From: a virus | Length of the DNA stretch: 53,989 bases | Direction: 5' to 3' (one strand) | Virus record (IMG/VR): IMGVR_UViG_3300034106_003074 | Coordinates: 1-53,989 of that record | Shown here: piece after piece, positions 1 through 9,129 of the stretch | Layout of the letters: every line of letters begins with the position of its first letter | Position numbering within the stretch: position 1 is the first letter of the stretch | The notes under the pieces: model-generated | Seen by the model: only the letters and a program-made list of their open reading frames with translations | What the model was told of the DNA's origin: nothing | Database searches by the model: none | Program-made: the position numbers and the translations under genes

Positions 1-773
1 ATGAAGTCACAATCACATTCTTGTGCCGAACCTTTAACTCCCAAAATACGGGTTTGTTCATCTCTCCACGCCTGATTTCTTTCAGGGTGAACTGTCCAAT
101 GTAGATTGATACAATTAAATCCGTTTGCACCACTCTCACCATCTACCCACATTTTGTGAAACCAGTTACCCACACCATTCGGAGTAGATAATACAATTGC
201 AGCTCCACCCGTTGATAGAGTAGATTGCGCTGATAACCAAATTTCATCAATATCTCTAATGAATGCAGCCTCATCCACTACCAATAGGGATAGGGCTTCA
301 GAACGTCCTGCATCAGGTGAGGATGCGATTGCTTTGACCTGTGAACCGTTTTTTAATTTAAGTGATAGTTTGTTATCTTCAGCTGCCGCAGTTCCTCCAT
401 CCCTCAACCAAACGGGAAGTAAATCGTGCATTACCCTAACTTTTTCTACGAGATTTTTAGCTACCGTCACTTTTGTTGCAATAACCAATGCATTATAATC
501 CTGATTGAATATCATTTTCCAAAGAATAAATCCCGCAGAAAGAGTTGATAAACCTAACTGACGAGATTTTAGAATGATATTAAAACGATGGTCTTTAAAA
601 TCAGTTAAGCAATCCTCTTGAAAAGAATAAAGGTGAAAGGGTATTTTCCCTCTCACCGGATGTTGAATAACACAATATTTCTTCATAAAGTAAATGGGGT
701 CTCCCGCGCATTTACGATATTCTTCAGAAATTATTTCTTTTAAAGTTTTTTTTGGTTGTCCTTGAACTCCCAT
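1..773 (-). CDS. terL: Terminase large subunit (partial, C-terminus outside window)
   Basis: This is the ATPase/nuclease motor that packages DNA into the prohead, of the T4 gp17 type. The frame is open from the ATG at 773-771 to the window edge, so about 257 N-terminal residues are visible and the RNase H-like nuclease half is missing. A Walker A variant reads SRQLGLST (about residues 65-72, nt 560-583) and Walker B reads LLVVDEAAF (nt about 263-289), followed by a coupling-motif-like STPNG stretch. The N-terminus carries the lysine-rich lead typical of phage terminases. It is the last visible gene of the minus-strand run, with its ATG 1 nt past the stop of the membrane protein at 775-1425. 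The terminase family is clear; the T4-type subgroup is inferred from the Walker A form. Confidence 0.93.
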   Translation of the reverse strand, partial: MGVQGQPKKTLKEIISEEYRKCAGDPIYFMKKYCVIQHPVRGKIPFHLYSFQEDCLTDFKDHRFNIILKSRQLGLSTLSAGFILWKMIFNQDYNALVIATKVTVAKNLVEKVRVMHDLLPVWLRDGGTAAAEDNKLSLKLKNGSQVKAIASSPDAGRSEALSLLVVDEAAFIRDIDEIWLSAQSTLSTGGAAIVLSTPNGVGNWFHKMWVDGESGANGFNCINLHWTVHPERNQAWRDEQTRILGVKGSAQECDCDF

Positions 774-774
774 A

Positions 775-1425
775 TTATTTTTTTAATTTAATCTTCCAAT
801 ATGTTCCAAATCCAACATAAGGAGAGAATGCACCATTTATTCCATCGGTAGTTCTATTATTAACACCGATATTTAAGTTGTATATTTTATCTTTTTTTGT
901 TTTAAGAATTAGACCAGCTCCTACTGCAGATACATAATCTTCTTTGTTGAATCCCCCATTCAAACCAAAATACACCTGATTTTTTGCAGGTTCTTTAACG
1001 ATTAATTCTTCTTTGATGATTCTTTCTCTAACTTTAGCATCAAATGTTCTACCTAAAATTCTGTTTTGAGATATAGTATCAGTTACAGATACCGTTCCCA
1101 ATGAATCAGGTAATACCAATACATCTTTGTATAATACTTTTGAGTAATAATTTTTAAGTAATGCCGCAGTATCTATATTAGATGGAATAAAAACTTCTTT
1201 CTCTACGATTGTTTCGTGATAAATATCTTCTCCTCTTTTAGTTACAACTTTAGTTTTGATTACATCAACGGTATCAATTGTATGTTTAATAACTTCATAT
1301 TTTTTACCATCTATTGTAATAGTTCTACCACCTGGCATAACTCCACCTGGATTAAACCATTGTAATAACACATAAATAATCAATGCTGCTATAGCAATGT
1401 TCTTAAAATTCAATAATTTTTTCAT
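775..1425 (-). CDS. Membrane-anchored protein with beta-rich C-terminus (possible spanin-like)
   Basis: A 216-aa protein of unrecognised family. Residues 7-24 form one hydrophobic segment behind a short Lys-rich N-terminus, so it should be anchored in the inner membrane with the rest outside the cytoplasm. Residues about 40-150 are charged and Val/Ile/Thr-rich. The last ~65 residues alternate hydrophobic and polar positions with Gly and aromatics (for example YFGLNGGFN, SPYVGFGTYWKIKLKK), resembling strands of a small outer-membrane beta-barrel or hairpin. An N-terminal inner-membrane anchor with an outer-membrane-like C-terminus would suit a one-protein spanin or an envelope-spanning lysis or exclusion factor, but this is inference. 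It lies between a zinc-ribbon protein and the terminase, in an apparent operon. Confidence 0.6.
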   Translation of the reverse strand: MKKLLNFKNIAIAALIIYVLLQWFNPGGVMPGGRTITIDGKKYEVIKHTIDTVDVIKTKVVTKRGEDIYHETIVEKEVFIPSNIDTAALLKNYYSKVLYKDVLVLPDSLGTVSVTDTISQNRILGRTFDAKVRERIIKEELIVKEPAKNQVYFGLNGGFNKEDYVSAVGAGLILKTKKDKIYNLNIGVNNRTTDGINGAFSPYVGFGTYWKIKLKK

Positions 1426-1430
1426 AATTT

Positions 1431-2099
1431 TTAATTTTTTATAAGCTCTGAATGATTTAATTCTCGTAACTTATCTTCTAATGCTAACTTTCTTTCTAAT
1501 AATGCTTCTATTGCATCGTATGCTCCATCAATATCAGTTTTTAAATCAACTTTTACTTTTTCAATATCAATATCCCATTGCCATTTACTAAATGAACCAT
1601 CTTCGTTAAGCATTTCAATTTGTTGAGTTACACTATTAAATGCTTCTTCTAATTGTGATTTAGTATCTCTAACAAAATCTAATTTATTTAATGTTATTCT
1701 ATAATCTTCATAAAACGCCCAACTACCATCTTCTCGTAGTGATTGTTCTATTTTTCTCATACAAGTTACACAATATCCAGTTCTAACAATTAATTTTTTA
1801 TCTGCATTACTATATTGTATTGTTCCACAATTTTCAGAAGAACAAGTTGTTAATTTTTTTAAATATTCTCTGGCATCATCTAATTTGGTGGTATTAATTT
1901 TGAAACCTTCTTTTTGTTCCCATTCATTACCAGCTTCATCTACCCAAATTTCTCCAACTTCTTTTTTTGTTTCATCTGCCTTTTCATAACCAAACACATT
2001 TTGATTATCATCGGTTCTACCAAATACCGTATCTATAATTAGTTTACGAGATTTGTGTATGTGTTTATTTTTTTCGTCAAAACTTTTTCTTTTTGTCAT
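1431..2099 (-). CDS. Conserved hypothetical protein with zinc-ribbon-like cysteines
   Basis: A 222-aa hydrophilic protein. Four cysteines in two knuckle-like pairs (C86 and C91; C110 and C113 in GYCVTCMRK) suggest a structural zinc site. The segment before it (residues 45-66, EVGEIWVDEAGNEWEQKEG) is reminiscent of a recurring protein of marine T4-like phages, as far as I recall. The C-terminal half is charged, Glu/Lys/Leu-rich and probably helical or coiled coil (residues about 115-218). It sits two genes upstream of the large terminase, where a small packaging protein could be expected, but nothing in the sequence identifies it as a small terminase. Function unknown. Confidence 0.6.
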   Translation of the reverse strand: MTKRKSFDEKNKHIHKSRKLIIDTVFGRTDDNQNVFGYEKADETKKEVGEIWVDEAGNEWEQKEGFKINTTKLDDAREYLKKLTTCSSENCGTIQYSNADKKLIVRTGYCVTCMRKIEQSLREDGSWAFYEDYRITLNKLDFVRDTKSQLEEAFNSVTQQIEMLNEDGSFSKWQWDIDIEKVKVDLKTDIDGAYDAIEALLERKLALEDKLRELNHSELIKN

Positions 2100-2144
2100 T
2101 TTTCTATATTGTTATAACCTATTTATTAATAATATATATTAAAT

Positions 2145-5100
2145 TTATTCGTAAAATATACCTAAAATTTGATTTAGTGGTGCAAATGTACCTGTTAATT
2201 TATAAGTGTTACCTTTATAAACGAATACAATACCTTCGTTTGGAACTATTTTATCTTTACCACCTATAGATGCTAATCTACTTAATTCCATTTTTAATTT
2301 AGCTATTTTAGATACATCACCACTACCTCTTACCTTTTCTGCAGTAGATTCCAATCTGCTTTTCATATCGGCAATTGCTGAATTTGGATTTGCGGTTAGT
2401 ACTGAACTCATAAATGAAAGAACATCAGCACCTACTCCCAAAAATATTTCTTCAAATTGTCTAACATTTTCTTTTTGTTGCTTTGCTACATTTACTTTAT
2501 CATTTTCAATTGCCCATTCTTGAGCTTCTTTATCAGCAATAGTATTTAAACGGAATGATTTATCACCAAATGCCCATCTTCTTACCAATGCTTCTTTTTC
2601 TAATTTTTGTAATTTAACTTTTGATTTATTTACAAAATTTTCCCACCATGCTTGATGATATTCGGAAACACCATCATTATTGGATAACCCAAATTCAGAT
2701 TGTAATTTTTGTAATTTACTTAAATATTTATTTTGTTTTGCACTCAAATCTTCATTTTTAGGAAGTTGTGTGACAGGAGGTCCTTGAATTGTATACTTTG
2801 ATTGAACATCGGCATTCACCTGCTTAATCATTCCTGCTAATTTAGTTGCAGCTGATTGGTCAGCACCTACCGCACTTCCTTTTTCATCATAACAAGTTGT
2901 GTTATGGAATACTAAAAGAGCCTGTCCATACGGAATAACATTTACCGAAGTTGGCCAAATTACTTCCAAATTCATAAAACACTGACCTTCGTTAAATATT
3001 TTCTTTCGTTGTGGTTCTGAAAGAGATTGAACTGCTGCTGATAAATCTTTCATTGCAAAGTTATAAGCATCGGTTAATCCACCTCTGCCACCAAATTTAG
3101 ATGCAACATCTTCAATTCCCATTGCGTTTGCTCCTGCATTTGCCAAATGTCCTTTGTTTCTTGCTGCAATTAATCTACCATTTTTCCAACTGATTGCCAA
3201 TGCCTGTCCATCGGTTTTTTCTCTTGTCAATTCCAATTCACCAGTTAATGCACCAGTTATTATGTTTTTTAAATCACCAAAAGTTAAATCCATATCATCA
3301 AATGGGTGAGACATGTGCCCGTATGCACCACCTTCAGTTAAAAGAGATTCATTTACTAATCCTGTTTTTGAAAAATCACCTTTAATAGTACCACTTTTAT
3401 TTACTGAATAAACACGAACACCAGCTTTTTGAATTTCGTCTGCCACTTTTTCTACAACATCAGGAGATACTTTATAAAAACGAAGGAAATTATTACCATC
3501 ATAACTATATCCATTATTTACAATATTATGAAATCCTCTTACAGAAGTAGATGTAGTTTTCATTGCATTTACACCATGCTTTTTCAAAATAGCATTTACC
3601 ACCTTTTTTACAGGATTCATTTCCGCTTCGTTTAACTTAACTCCTGCGTATTCTAATCTATACTCATAGTATTCTTTTTTAATATCATAAGGAACTTTTG
3701 AATTCTTTCTGAATATTTCATCTACCATCTTTCGAGTATCGTTTGATGATAGTTTCCATTTTACTTTATCTTTATCTAATGTAAAAAAAGTATTTAAAGT
3801 AAAATCTATTTTGGTCAACATCGGTTTCAAAATTTCATTTTTAAAAAATGAATAGTATTCTTTTCGTTGTGAACCATCTAAATAATTAAGAGCGAAATCG
3901 GAATCATACAATTCGTTTTCTAATGATTTTGCAATCATCTCCAAAACATACTTTTTATCGTTGTTACCGAGATATTTTTCTTCACCACTGCCAATTACAT
4001 ATTTGTACTGATTACCCACCAAATCTTTTAATTTGAGTTCGTTTAATTTACCAGTATCGGTTTTGAAAAACGGACCTCTTCTTACACTTCTAAAGTCTAA
4101 ACTCATTTCGTTTCCAAAAATTTCTGTAGGTGCAAGTATTTTCAATCTAATAGTTCCGTTTTTATTATCTACACCTAAAGTTTCAAATTCAATTTCGGAA
4201 TACTTTTTACCCTTAAATCCTAAATTCTTACCAGTAATAAACTTATGAACTTTACCACCACTAACTGCCTGTGCTTCTTGTAGGTTTGTTTTTTCAGCTA
4301 AACCCAACTTATCAGTAACATACGTTACTTCTTTATATCCGTAGTTTTGTAATTGTTTAACTACATCGTTTCTATCTGCTTTAGGGTCATTACAAACAAT
4401 TGCTCCAATCTTTTTTCTAGCAAATGAACCTGCGTTATCCCATATTTTCATAATTGCTTTGAAGTGCCAATCATTTGAACCAACTTCTTTTAAAGATTTT
4501 GCAGGTTCATATCCTCTATCTTCAGTATCTTTTTTATCTATTTGATGTCCTACCTGCTTTGTAGTATCATCAAAATCAACTGTATCCAATTCTGCAGGAT
4601 ATCCCAAATCAGGAGTGTAATTACCAGTTCTATGATGATGTAGAAAATCTTTTTGAGCACCACTTTTTGCGTGTTTTGAATGAGTTGCTGCACCTATAGA
4701 TTCTCCTCTTGGTATTCTGAATGTTGTTGCCTTTTTACCATTAATCGTTGGCATTCCGTGGTCATCAGTTCCAATATCTTTAACGGTAACTTTTTTGTTC
4801 TTAAATTTACCCATCAAAACTTCATCACCCTTATCAACATCTAAATTAATGTCTTCTTTAACAAAATCAGTTTCTACATATTCTACATTTGGTAAATTTT
4901 TTATAGTATACTTTATAGTTCTTTCTTCCGCTTCATCATCTCCAAATATAGCATCTGCTTTTGGAAATTCAGTTTGTGTGTATCCACCATTTTTGTACCA
5001 AGCTTCACCTTTATCGGTATCTAATGCTCTCTTCTTGCCTTTCTTTATAAATGCGCCATCTGGAACATCTGCGGTGTTTGCAGTTTGAACATTACTAACT

Positions 5101-7652
5101 TCGTTATATATTTGTTTATTTATTCTTCCATACTCTCTCATCAGAATTCCAGCTACGGCATGTGCTTGGTTTTCTATAGGAGAACCATCTGCCCCATCTT
5201 TTTCTGCATTTCTAACTAATCCCAACTCATCTTGCTTTCTATGAACCATTTCATGTGCAAGTGTACGAAGTATATCCGCTGTCAATCTACCCTCTGTTGC
5301 TACATATATTGATTTATCATCTGGATTATACCCACCCAAAGATGTTTTTACTTCAGCAAATTCTCTACCACCAACTAATGTTACATTTGGAGATTCTTTT
5401 AACTTCAATCTTTTAGTTGCAAACTCTACAAAGTTCTGAATAGATTGATGTTTTGATTCAGATAAATCCTCTTTCATCAAATCCGAAGCGTTAGCCATCG
5501 ATTGGTTTTTAGTTCCTTCTTTTTTATATCGAGCAATCGTTTGTATCAATTGTTCATCGGATAGTTTATAGTTTTGCATTATTTCTAATGTTTTTTCTAT
5601 AAACTTTGGCACAAACTTTTTCGTATCAAATTCTTCTTCACCCTCTTTATTTTCAAATATTTTAGCTACCCCTAATGCAATACCTCCTAATGAAGCTTGT
5701 GCTTGATTAGCTCCCAATGATTCAAACGCAGAGTGTTTTATTATATCTTTAACTATATACGCCCCCAAATTCCCTCCTCCAAATTTGGTTGCTATTCCTG
5801 CACCAGCTCCTTGTATAACACCACTAATACCCGCTCCTTTAGATGCGGCCGCAATACCTCCTATCAATCCTCCGGTAACTGCGATTGAACCCATAATTAT
5901 TGCGGTAGTTTTTACTAAACCTCCAACGGCCTTTTTTTGTCTTTTACTTTCTTTCCAAGACTTTTCCGCTAATTCTCTTTGTTCCGGTGTTAAATCTTCT
6001 CTAAATACGGGTTCTTTTGTTGTTTTTGGCTTTCCTAACCAATTTTTTTCTTGTACCTTATTTCCATCCGCATCCACTACATCATGACCATGTTTATCTT
6101 TTTTATAAACAGGAACTTCTTTCATTTTAGGTTTGCGATTTCCAAAAGCATTTAACTTACTTGTAGTTGAATCAGGTTCTGTAAAATCATCCCAATGTTT
6201 AGTTTTACCCTCTGAATCCTTAACACCTCCCCATCGTCCAGTGGTTGCCAATGATTTTATAGCACTACCTGTTCCCACCAGCATTTCTTTGTTATGCTGA
6301 TATGTATGCATAATGCCATGCCCAATCTTTGATGCTGCTTTTTTTAGTACACTCATAGCCCCTTTTCTTTCTTCCGATTGTGGGCTATTTACTTTATCAA
6401 TTGATTCGTTATCTTCTTTTGATAATCCTTTTCTAGCATTATTTAAATTTTCTGTTGTTTTCGCGTCTTTCTTTTCTTTATCAGATTTTTCGGCAGACGA
6501 TTTTAACTCACCTCCACTTAATTTTTGAGATGGTGGTGGCGGTGGTGGTGGCGGTGGTGGTTTTGGTACGCCCTGTTTTGGTTTCGTTGCATCCACCTTA
6601 CCTTGTGCAGTTGCCCCCTTATTTACAGGTTGCCCTGGTTGTGGCGGTGGAGGTGGTGGAGGTGGAGGTGGTTTTGGTATTCCACCACTTTGTTTTTTCT
6701 TAACTGCATCAGCTTCGGCAGGAGTTAGGGTTCTAATTTTACCATCGTCAGATTTGTGACTCGCAGGTCCTTTAGCATCTTTACCATAGTATCCACCACC
6801 CAAATGTTTTAATCCCATTTTTTCGGCTTCACTTTCTTCGTTAAAATATGTTCTGGTAAATTCTTCGAACATTTCTTCCATTGCAACTCTACCAAGTATT
6901 TCTGCAATTGGGTTATATAACTCATTCGTTGGATGTTCGGTTTCATGCCGTGTAGGATGTGGTTCGGGTCTCATTTCATACGATGGCTTTGTATTATTGC
7001 TCTCATCCGTTGAACCCGTTGGTGCTCCATTAATGTATCCTCCTGGAAGATTTAATCCAGTTCCTATACCACCTGGAAAACCATTTTCATTTAATTTACC
7101 TGTTATCATACCGAATACCTCTTTATCAAATTTTGGATATGCTTTTAAAAATCCCTTTTTCTTTTCATCATCACTCCCTTTACCCAACCAATTACGAACA
7201 TCTGTTCCACTAATTGGATTTGGTTCAGCAGGAACGGCGTATACATATCCAATTTCCTCGTATCCGTATCCAGCTTTTTCTTTATATGGTTTAAAATATT
7301 TACCTGCTAATCTATCTGCATCCTTTTCTCCAACTGCCGCAACATACGCAGTAGTTTTACCATCAAATTGAGATAATATTTCTTTTGGAGCATACGGATT
7401 ACGAACTTGAACTATCTTATTCGATGGTATTCCAAACATTGTAGTAATTATTTTTACCTTCTCATTAAAATTAAAAGGAGATTTTGGTCCTGATGTATCA
7501 TTGGAGGTTCCAATATATACATTTGATTTTCCAAATTTTTGAGCAAGTTTTAAATAAGAAACATAATGCCCCTTATGGAATGGTTGGAAACGGCCGGAGT
7601 ATACTACTACGGTTTTTTTTACTACTGGTTTATCTTTTTCGTTTAAATTCAT
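2145..7652 (-). CDS. Giant multidomain protein: NMNAT-like, poly-Pro, HExxH peptidase and ligase-like domains
   Basis: An 1835-aa protein, probably a virion-packaged polyprotein. Residues 14-180 are a nucleotidylyltransferase of the NMNAT/NadR type, with GRFQPFHKGH (20-29, HxGH motif) and ISGTDVR (147-153, ISSTxxR-like). Two runs of ten prolines lie at 328-337 and 365-374. A Gly/Ala-rich hydrophobic stretch (about 575-625) could insert in a membrane. Residues about 770-850 form a zinc-peptidase-like domain, with HEMVH at 800-804 and a downstream ENQAHA at 827-832. The C-terminus (about 1441-1835) is a covalent nucleotidyltransferase of the RNA/DNA ligase type: KTDG 1479-1482 (motif I), a NLEVIWP segment at 1561-1567, EGIVF 1806-1810 (motif IV) and KLTG 1818-1821 (motif V). 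Boundaries between these parts carry LNE, LSE, LQE or LTE, resembling T4 gp21 prohead-protease sites. Domain calls are good; the polyprotein role is inferred. Confidence 0.8.
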   Translation of the reverse strand: MNLNEKDKPVVKKTVVVYSGRFQPFHKGHYVSYLKLAQKFGKSNVYIGTSNDTSGPKSPFNFNEKVKIITTMFGIPSNKIVQVRNPYAPKEILSQFDGKTTAYVAAVGEKDADRLAGKYFKPYKEKAGYGYEEIGYVYAVPAEPNPISGTDVRNWLGKGSDDEKKKGFLKAYPKFDKEVFGMITGKLNENGFPGGIGTGLNLPGGYINGAPTGSTDESNNTKPSYEMRPEPHPTRHETEHPTNELYNPIAEILGRVAMEEMFEEFTRTYFNEESEAEKMGLKHLGGGYYGKDAKGPASHKSDDGKIRTLTPAEADAVKKKQSGGIPKPPPPPPPPPPQPGQPVNKGATAQGKVDATKPKQGVPKPPPPPPPPPPSQKLSGGELKSSAEKSDKEKKDAKTTENLNNARKGLSKEDNESIDKVNSPQSEERKGAMSVLKKAASKIGHGIMHTYQHNKEMLVGTGSAIKSLATTGRWGGVKDSEGKTKHWDDFTEPDSTTSKLNAFGNRKPKMKEVPVYKKDKHGHDVVDADGNKVQEKNWLGKPKTTKEPVFREDLTPEQRELAEKSWKESKRQKKAVGGLVKTTAIIMGSIAVTGGLIGGIAAASKGAGISGVIQGAGAGIATKFGGGNLGAYIVKDIIKHSAFESLGANQAQASLGGIALGVAKIFENKEGEEEFDTKKFVPKFIEKTLEIMQNYKLSDEQLIQTIARYKKEGTKNQSMANASDLMKEDLSESKHQSIQNFVEFATKRLKLKESPNVTLVGGREFAEVKTSLGGYNPDDKSIYVATEGRLTADILRTLAHEMVHRKQDELGLVRNAEKDGADGSPIENQAHAVAGILMREYGRINKQIYNEVSNVQTANTADVPDGAFIKKGKKRALDTDKGEAWYKNGGYTQTEFPKADAIFGDDEAEERTIKYTIKNLPNVEYVETDFVKEDINLDVDKGDEVLMGKFKNKKVTVKDIGTDDHGMPTINGKKATTFRIPRGESIGAATHSKHAKSGAQKDFLHHHRTGNYTPDLGYPAELDTVDFDDTTKQVGHQIDKKDTEDRGYEPAKSLKEVGSNDWHFKAIMKIWDNAGSFARKKIGAIVCNDPKADRNDVVKQLQNYGYKEVTYVTDKLGLAEKTNLQEAQAVSGGKVHKFITGKNLGFKGKKYSEIEFETLGVDNKNGTIRLKILAPTEIFGNEMSLDFRSVRRGPFFKTDTGKLNELKLKDLVGNQYKYVIGSGEEKYLGNNDKKYVLEMIAKSLENELYDSDFALNYLDGSQRKEYYSFFKNEILKPMLTKIDFTLNTFFTLDKDKVKWKLSSNDTRKMVDEIFRKNSKVPYDIKKEYYEYRLEYAGVKLNEAEMNPVKKVVNAILKKHGVNAMKTTSTSVRGFHNIVNNGYSYDGNNFLRFYKVSPDVVEKVADEIQKAGVRVYSVNKSGTIKGDFSKTGLVNESLLTEGGAYGHMSHPFDDMDLTFGDLKNIITGALTGELELTREKTDGQALAISWKNGRLIAARNKGHLANAGANAMGIEDVASKFGGRGGLTDAYNFAMKDLSAAVQSLSEPQRKKIFNEGQCFMNLEVIWPTSVNVIPYGQALLVFHNTTCYDEKGSAVGADQSAATKLAGMIKQVNADVQSKYTIQGPPVTQLPKNEDLSAKQNKYLSKLQKLQSEFGLSNNDGVSEYHQAWWENFVNKSKVKLQKLEKEALVRRWAFGDKSFRLNTIADKEAQEWAIENDKVNVAKQQKENVRQFEEIFLGVGADVLSFMSSVLTANPNSAIADMKSRLESTAEKVRGSGDVSKIAKLKMELSRLASIGGKDKIVPNEGIVFVYKGNTYKLTGTFAPLNQILGIFYE
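6531..6560 (-). repeat. Poly-proline tract 2 in the giant protein
   Basis: Ten consecutive proline codons (residues 365-374), with purity broken only at third codon positions. The tract is preceded by the same PKPP lead as tract 1, suggesting duplication of a ~37-residue linker. It probably forms a rigid polyproline-II rod between domains. Confidence 0.9.
6642..6671 (-). repeat. Poly-proline tract 1 in the giant protein
   Basis: Ten consecutive proline codons (residues 328-337) in the context GIPK-P10-Q. It is paired with the second tract 37 residues further on. Confidence 0.9.
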
Positions 7653-7655
7653 ACA

Positions 7656-7664
7656 TATAAATAT
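7656..7664 (-). promoter_or_regulatory. ATATTTATA motif before the giant-protein gene
   Basis: The coding strand reads ATATTTATA, 3 nt before the ATG at 7652, inside the 14-nt gap after the preceding stop. This spacing is too short for a conventional promoter plus leader, so here the motif may act in translation or be coincidental. Confidence 0.3.
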
Positions 7665-7666
7665 AA

Positions 7667-9106
7667 CTAAATAAGAGTCTTATTAAAATCTAACAAAAAA
7701 TTTATTACTAATTGCATTTCTTTGTTAGATTCTATATTTTTATAAGAGTGTTTCCCATAGTTAAAAAATAGTTTTTGATTATCTATACATATTTCTTTTA
7801 CATTATTTAAAAACTCATCCTTTTCCTCTTTTGTTTTGTTTGAAAATTTAGTAATTTCATCTTGAATTAGTCGCAATCTAGCAAAATCATCACATTCCAT
7901 ATCATAACTCTCATCAATATACGGATGAAATGTTTTAAATCCAAATCTGTTTCTTAAATATTCCAATGATTTAGCAGGTCCTGCTAATATAAATGGTTGG
8001 CAATGTCCGATTGGTTTCCATATTTTTTCTGAAAGATATCCTGTTGGGAAATTTACAAATACATCATCAGCACCTTTTGATTGAAAAAAAACAGATTCAG
8101 TTACAATACTTACATAAGAATTTAAATAAATATTTTTATCTTCAAATCCAAATCCAGCTATTTTAGTTAAATCATCTATATCTAATACCGAAGATGTTTC
8201 TTCAATTAATTTACCGAATTCTTCATTTCTATCGTGACGATACATTTCTTCCACTATGTTTTTTGAATAAAATCTTTTATCCCAAGATACTAAATTTTTA
8301 TCTAAACCTAATTTATGCAAATGACTCAATAATAATAATCTATGCAATTTCCAATGCCTGGACAACAATAAAAAATCTTTTTTATCTTTTCCAATACTTT
8401 CTTCAAATTCTGTATGAGTTGCAACGGTGGATACTCCAGATTTAATGGCTCCTACCTGTGGTTCGTTTGAATTCTCACCCCAATAACGAAAATCTGGATT
8501 ATTTATTATATTATTAAATTCTTGAGATTTAGCAACCATATTTAAGGCATAATCGGCTACTTTATATTTTAATCCCAATTTTTTAAGATTCTTTTTTAAT
8601 TTAAAATCTGCAAATAAAAAATAAACTTTTTCTTCAGGTATTTCTTTATCACGAATATTTTTAATTAATCTTTCAAAATTTTCTATTTCAATACCTTCAC
8701 CTCCATCTATTGTATAATGTAAAAATAATTTACCATTACCATTTTTTATTTCATCAATTGCTACTTTTGACATGAAATTTAAAGCAAATTCATGTATTGG
8801 ATGGTTTCCAAAAAATTGATTTAAATTGCCAAATGGTTCTACAATATAAAACCAATCGTAATTAACACCATTTTTTCTATCTTCTTTTATTTGATAAATT
8901 GATTTTTTTACAGCATATTTTTCAAAATAATTACTATTATATACCGCCCAATCACAATTCCATCTTTTAGAAAAAAATGCACCTGAATTTGAAAAATCAA
9001 AATCAGATGCATTATGTATTGTGTTTATGTATTTTGGATTCATACAATTCGGCAATTCACCATTGTATGTTATTATATCATACCCAAAAATTAATTTACT
9101 ATTCAT
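7667..9106 (-). CDS. Glycosyltransferase-like protein, TEK-type paralog 1
   Basis: A 479-aa member of a four-gene family in this window (with 14680-16083, 30278-31600 and 32844-33941). The shared C-terminal signature is VTES...LSEKIWKP...QPFILAG...LRNRFGFKTFHPYIDESYD (about residues 330-400). The E-K-x-x-K-P-x-x-x-x-x-P layout resembles the nucleotide-sugar-binding C-terminal half of GT10-like or exostosin-like GT-B transferases, so a cytosolic glycosyltransferase is the best guess. The N-terminal half has no motif I recognise. It ends 14 nt before the giant protein gene, closing the glycan module. Acceptor and donor unknown. Of the four paralogs it most resembles 14680-16083, sharing the TF.P.IDESYD box. 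Confidence 0.68.
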   Translation of the reverse strand: MNSKLIFGYDIITYNGELPNCMNPKYINTIHNASDFDFSNSGAFFSKRWNCDWAVYNSNYFEKYAVKKSIYQIKEDRKNGVNYDWFYIVEPFGNLNQFFGNHPIHEFALNFMSKVAIDEIKNGNGKLFLHYTIDGGEGIEIENFERLIKNIRDKEIPEEKVYFLFADFKLKKNLKKLGLKYKVADYALNMVAKSQEFNNIINNPDFRYWGENSNEPQVGAIKSGVSTVATHTEFEESIGKDKKDFLLLSRHWKLHRLLLLSHLHKLGLDKNLVSWDKRFYSKNIVEEMYRHDRNEEFGKLIEETSSVLDIDDLTKIAGFGFEDKNIYLNSYVSIVTESVFFQSKGADDVFVNFPTGYLSEKIWKPIGHCQPFILAGPAKSLEYLRNRFGFKTFHPYIDESYDMECDDFARLRLIQDEITKFSNKTKEEKDEFLNNVKEICIDNQKLFFNYGKHSYKNIESNKEMQLVINFLLDFNKTLI

Positions 9107-9129
9107 ATAGATGTTTTGTTTTTAATATC

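Noticed and set aside
259-498. 79-codon plus-strand open frame
   Set aside because: It lies fully antisense to the terminase ATPase region with intact Walker A and B motifs on the minus strand. Its own translation is Ser/Ala/Thr-rich without any pattern.
6455-6728. Plus-strand frames encoding Trp/Arg- and Val-rich proteins
   Set aside because: They are the complement of the poly-proline codons of the giant minus-strand gene; the odd composition is a by-product of the CCA/CCN runs.
7656-7664. T4 late promoter (TATAAATA) reading on the minus strand
   Set aside because: On the coding strand the word is ATATTTATA; the T4 word TATAAATA appears only on the opposite strand, so orientation is wrong for the genes it precedes.
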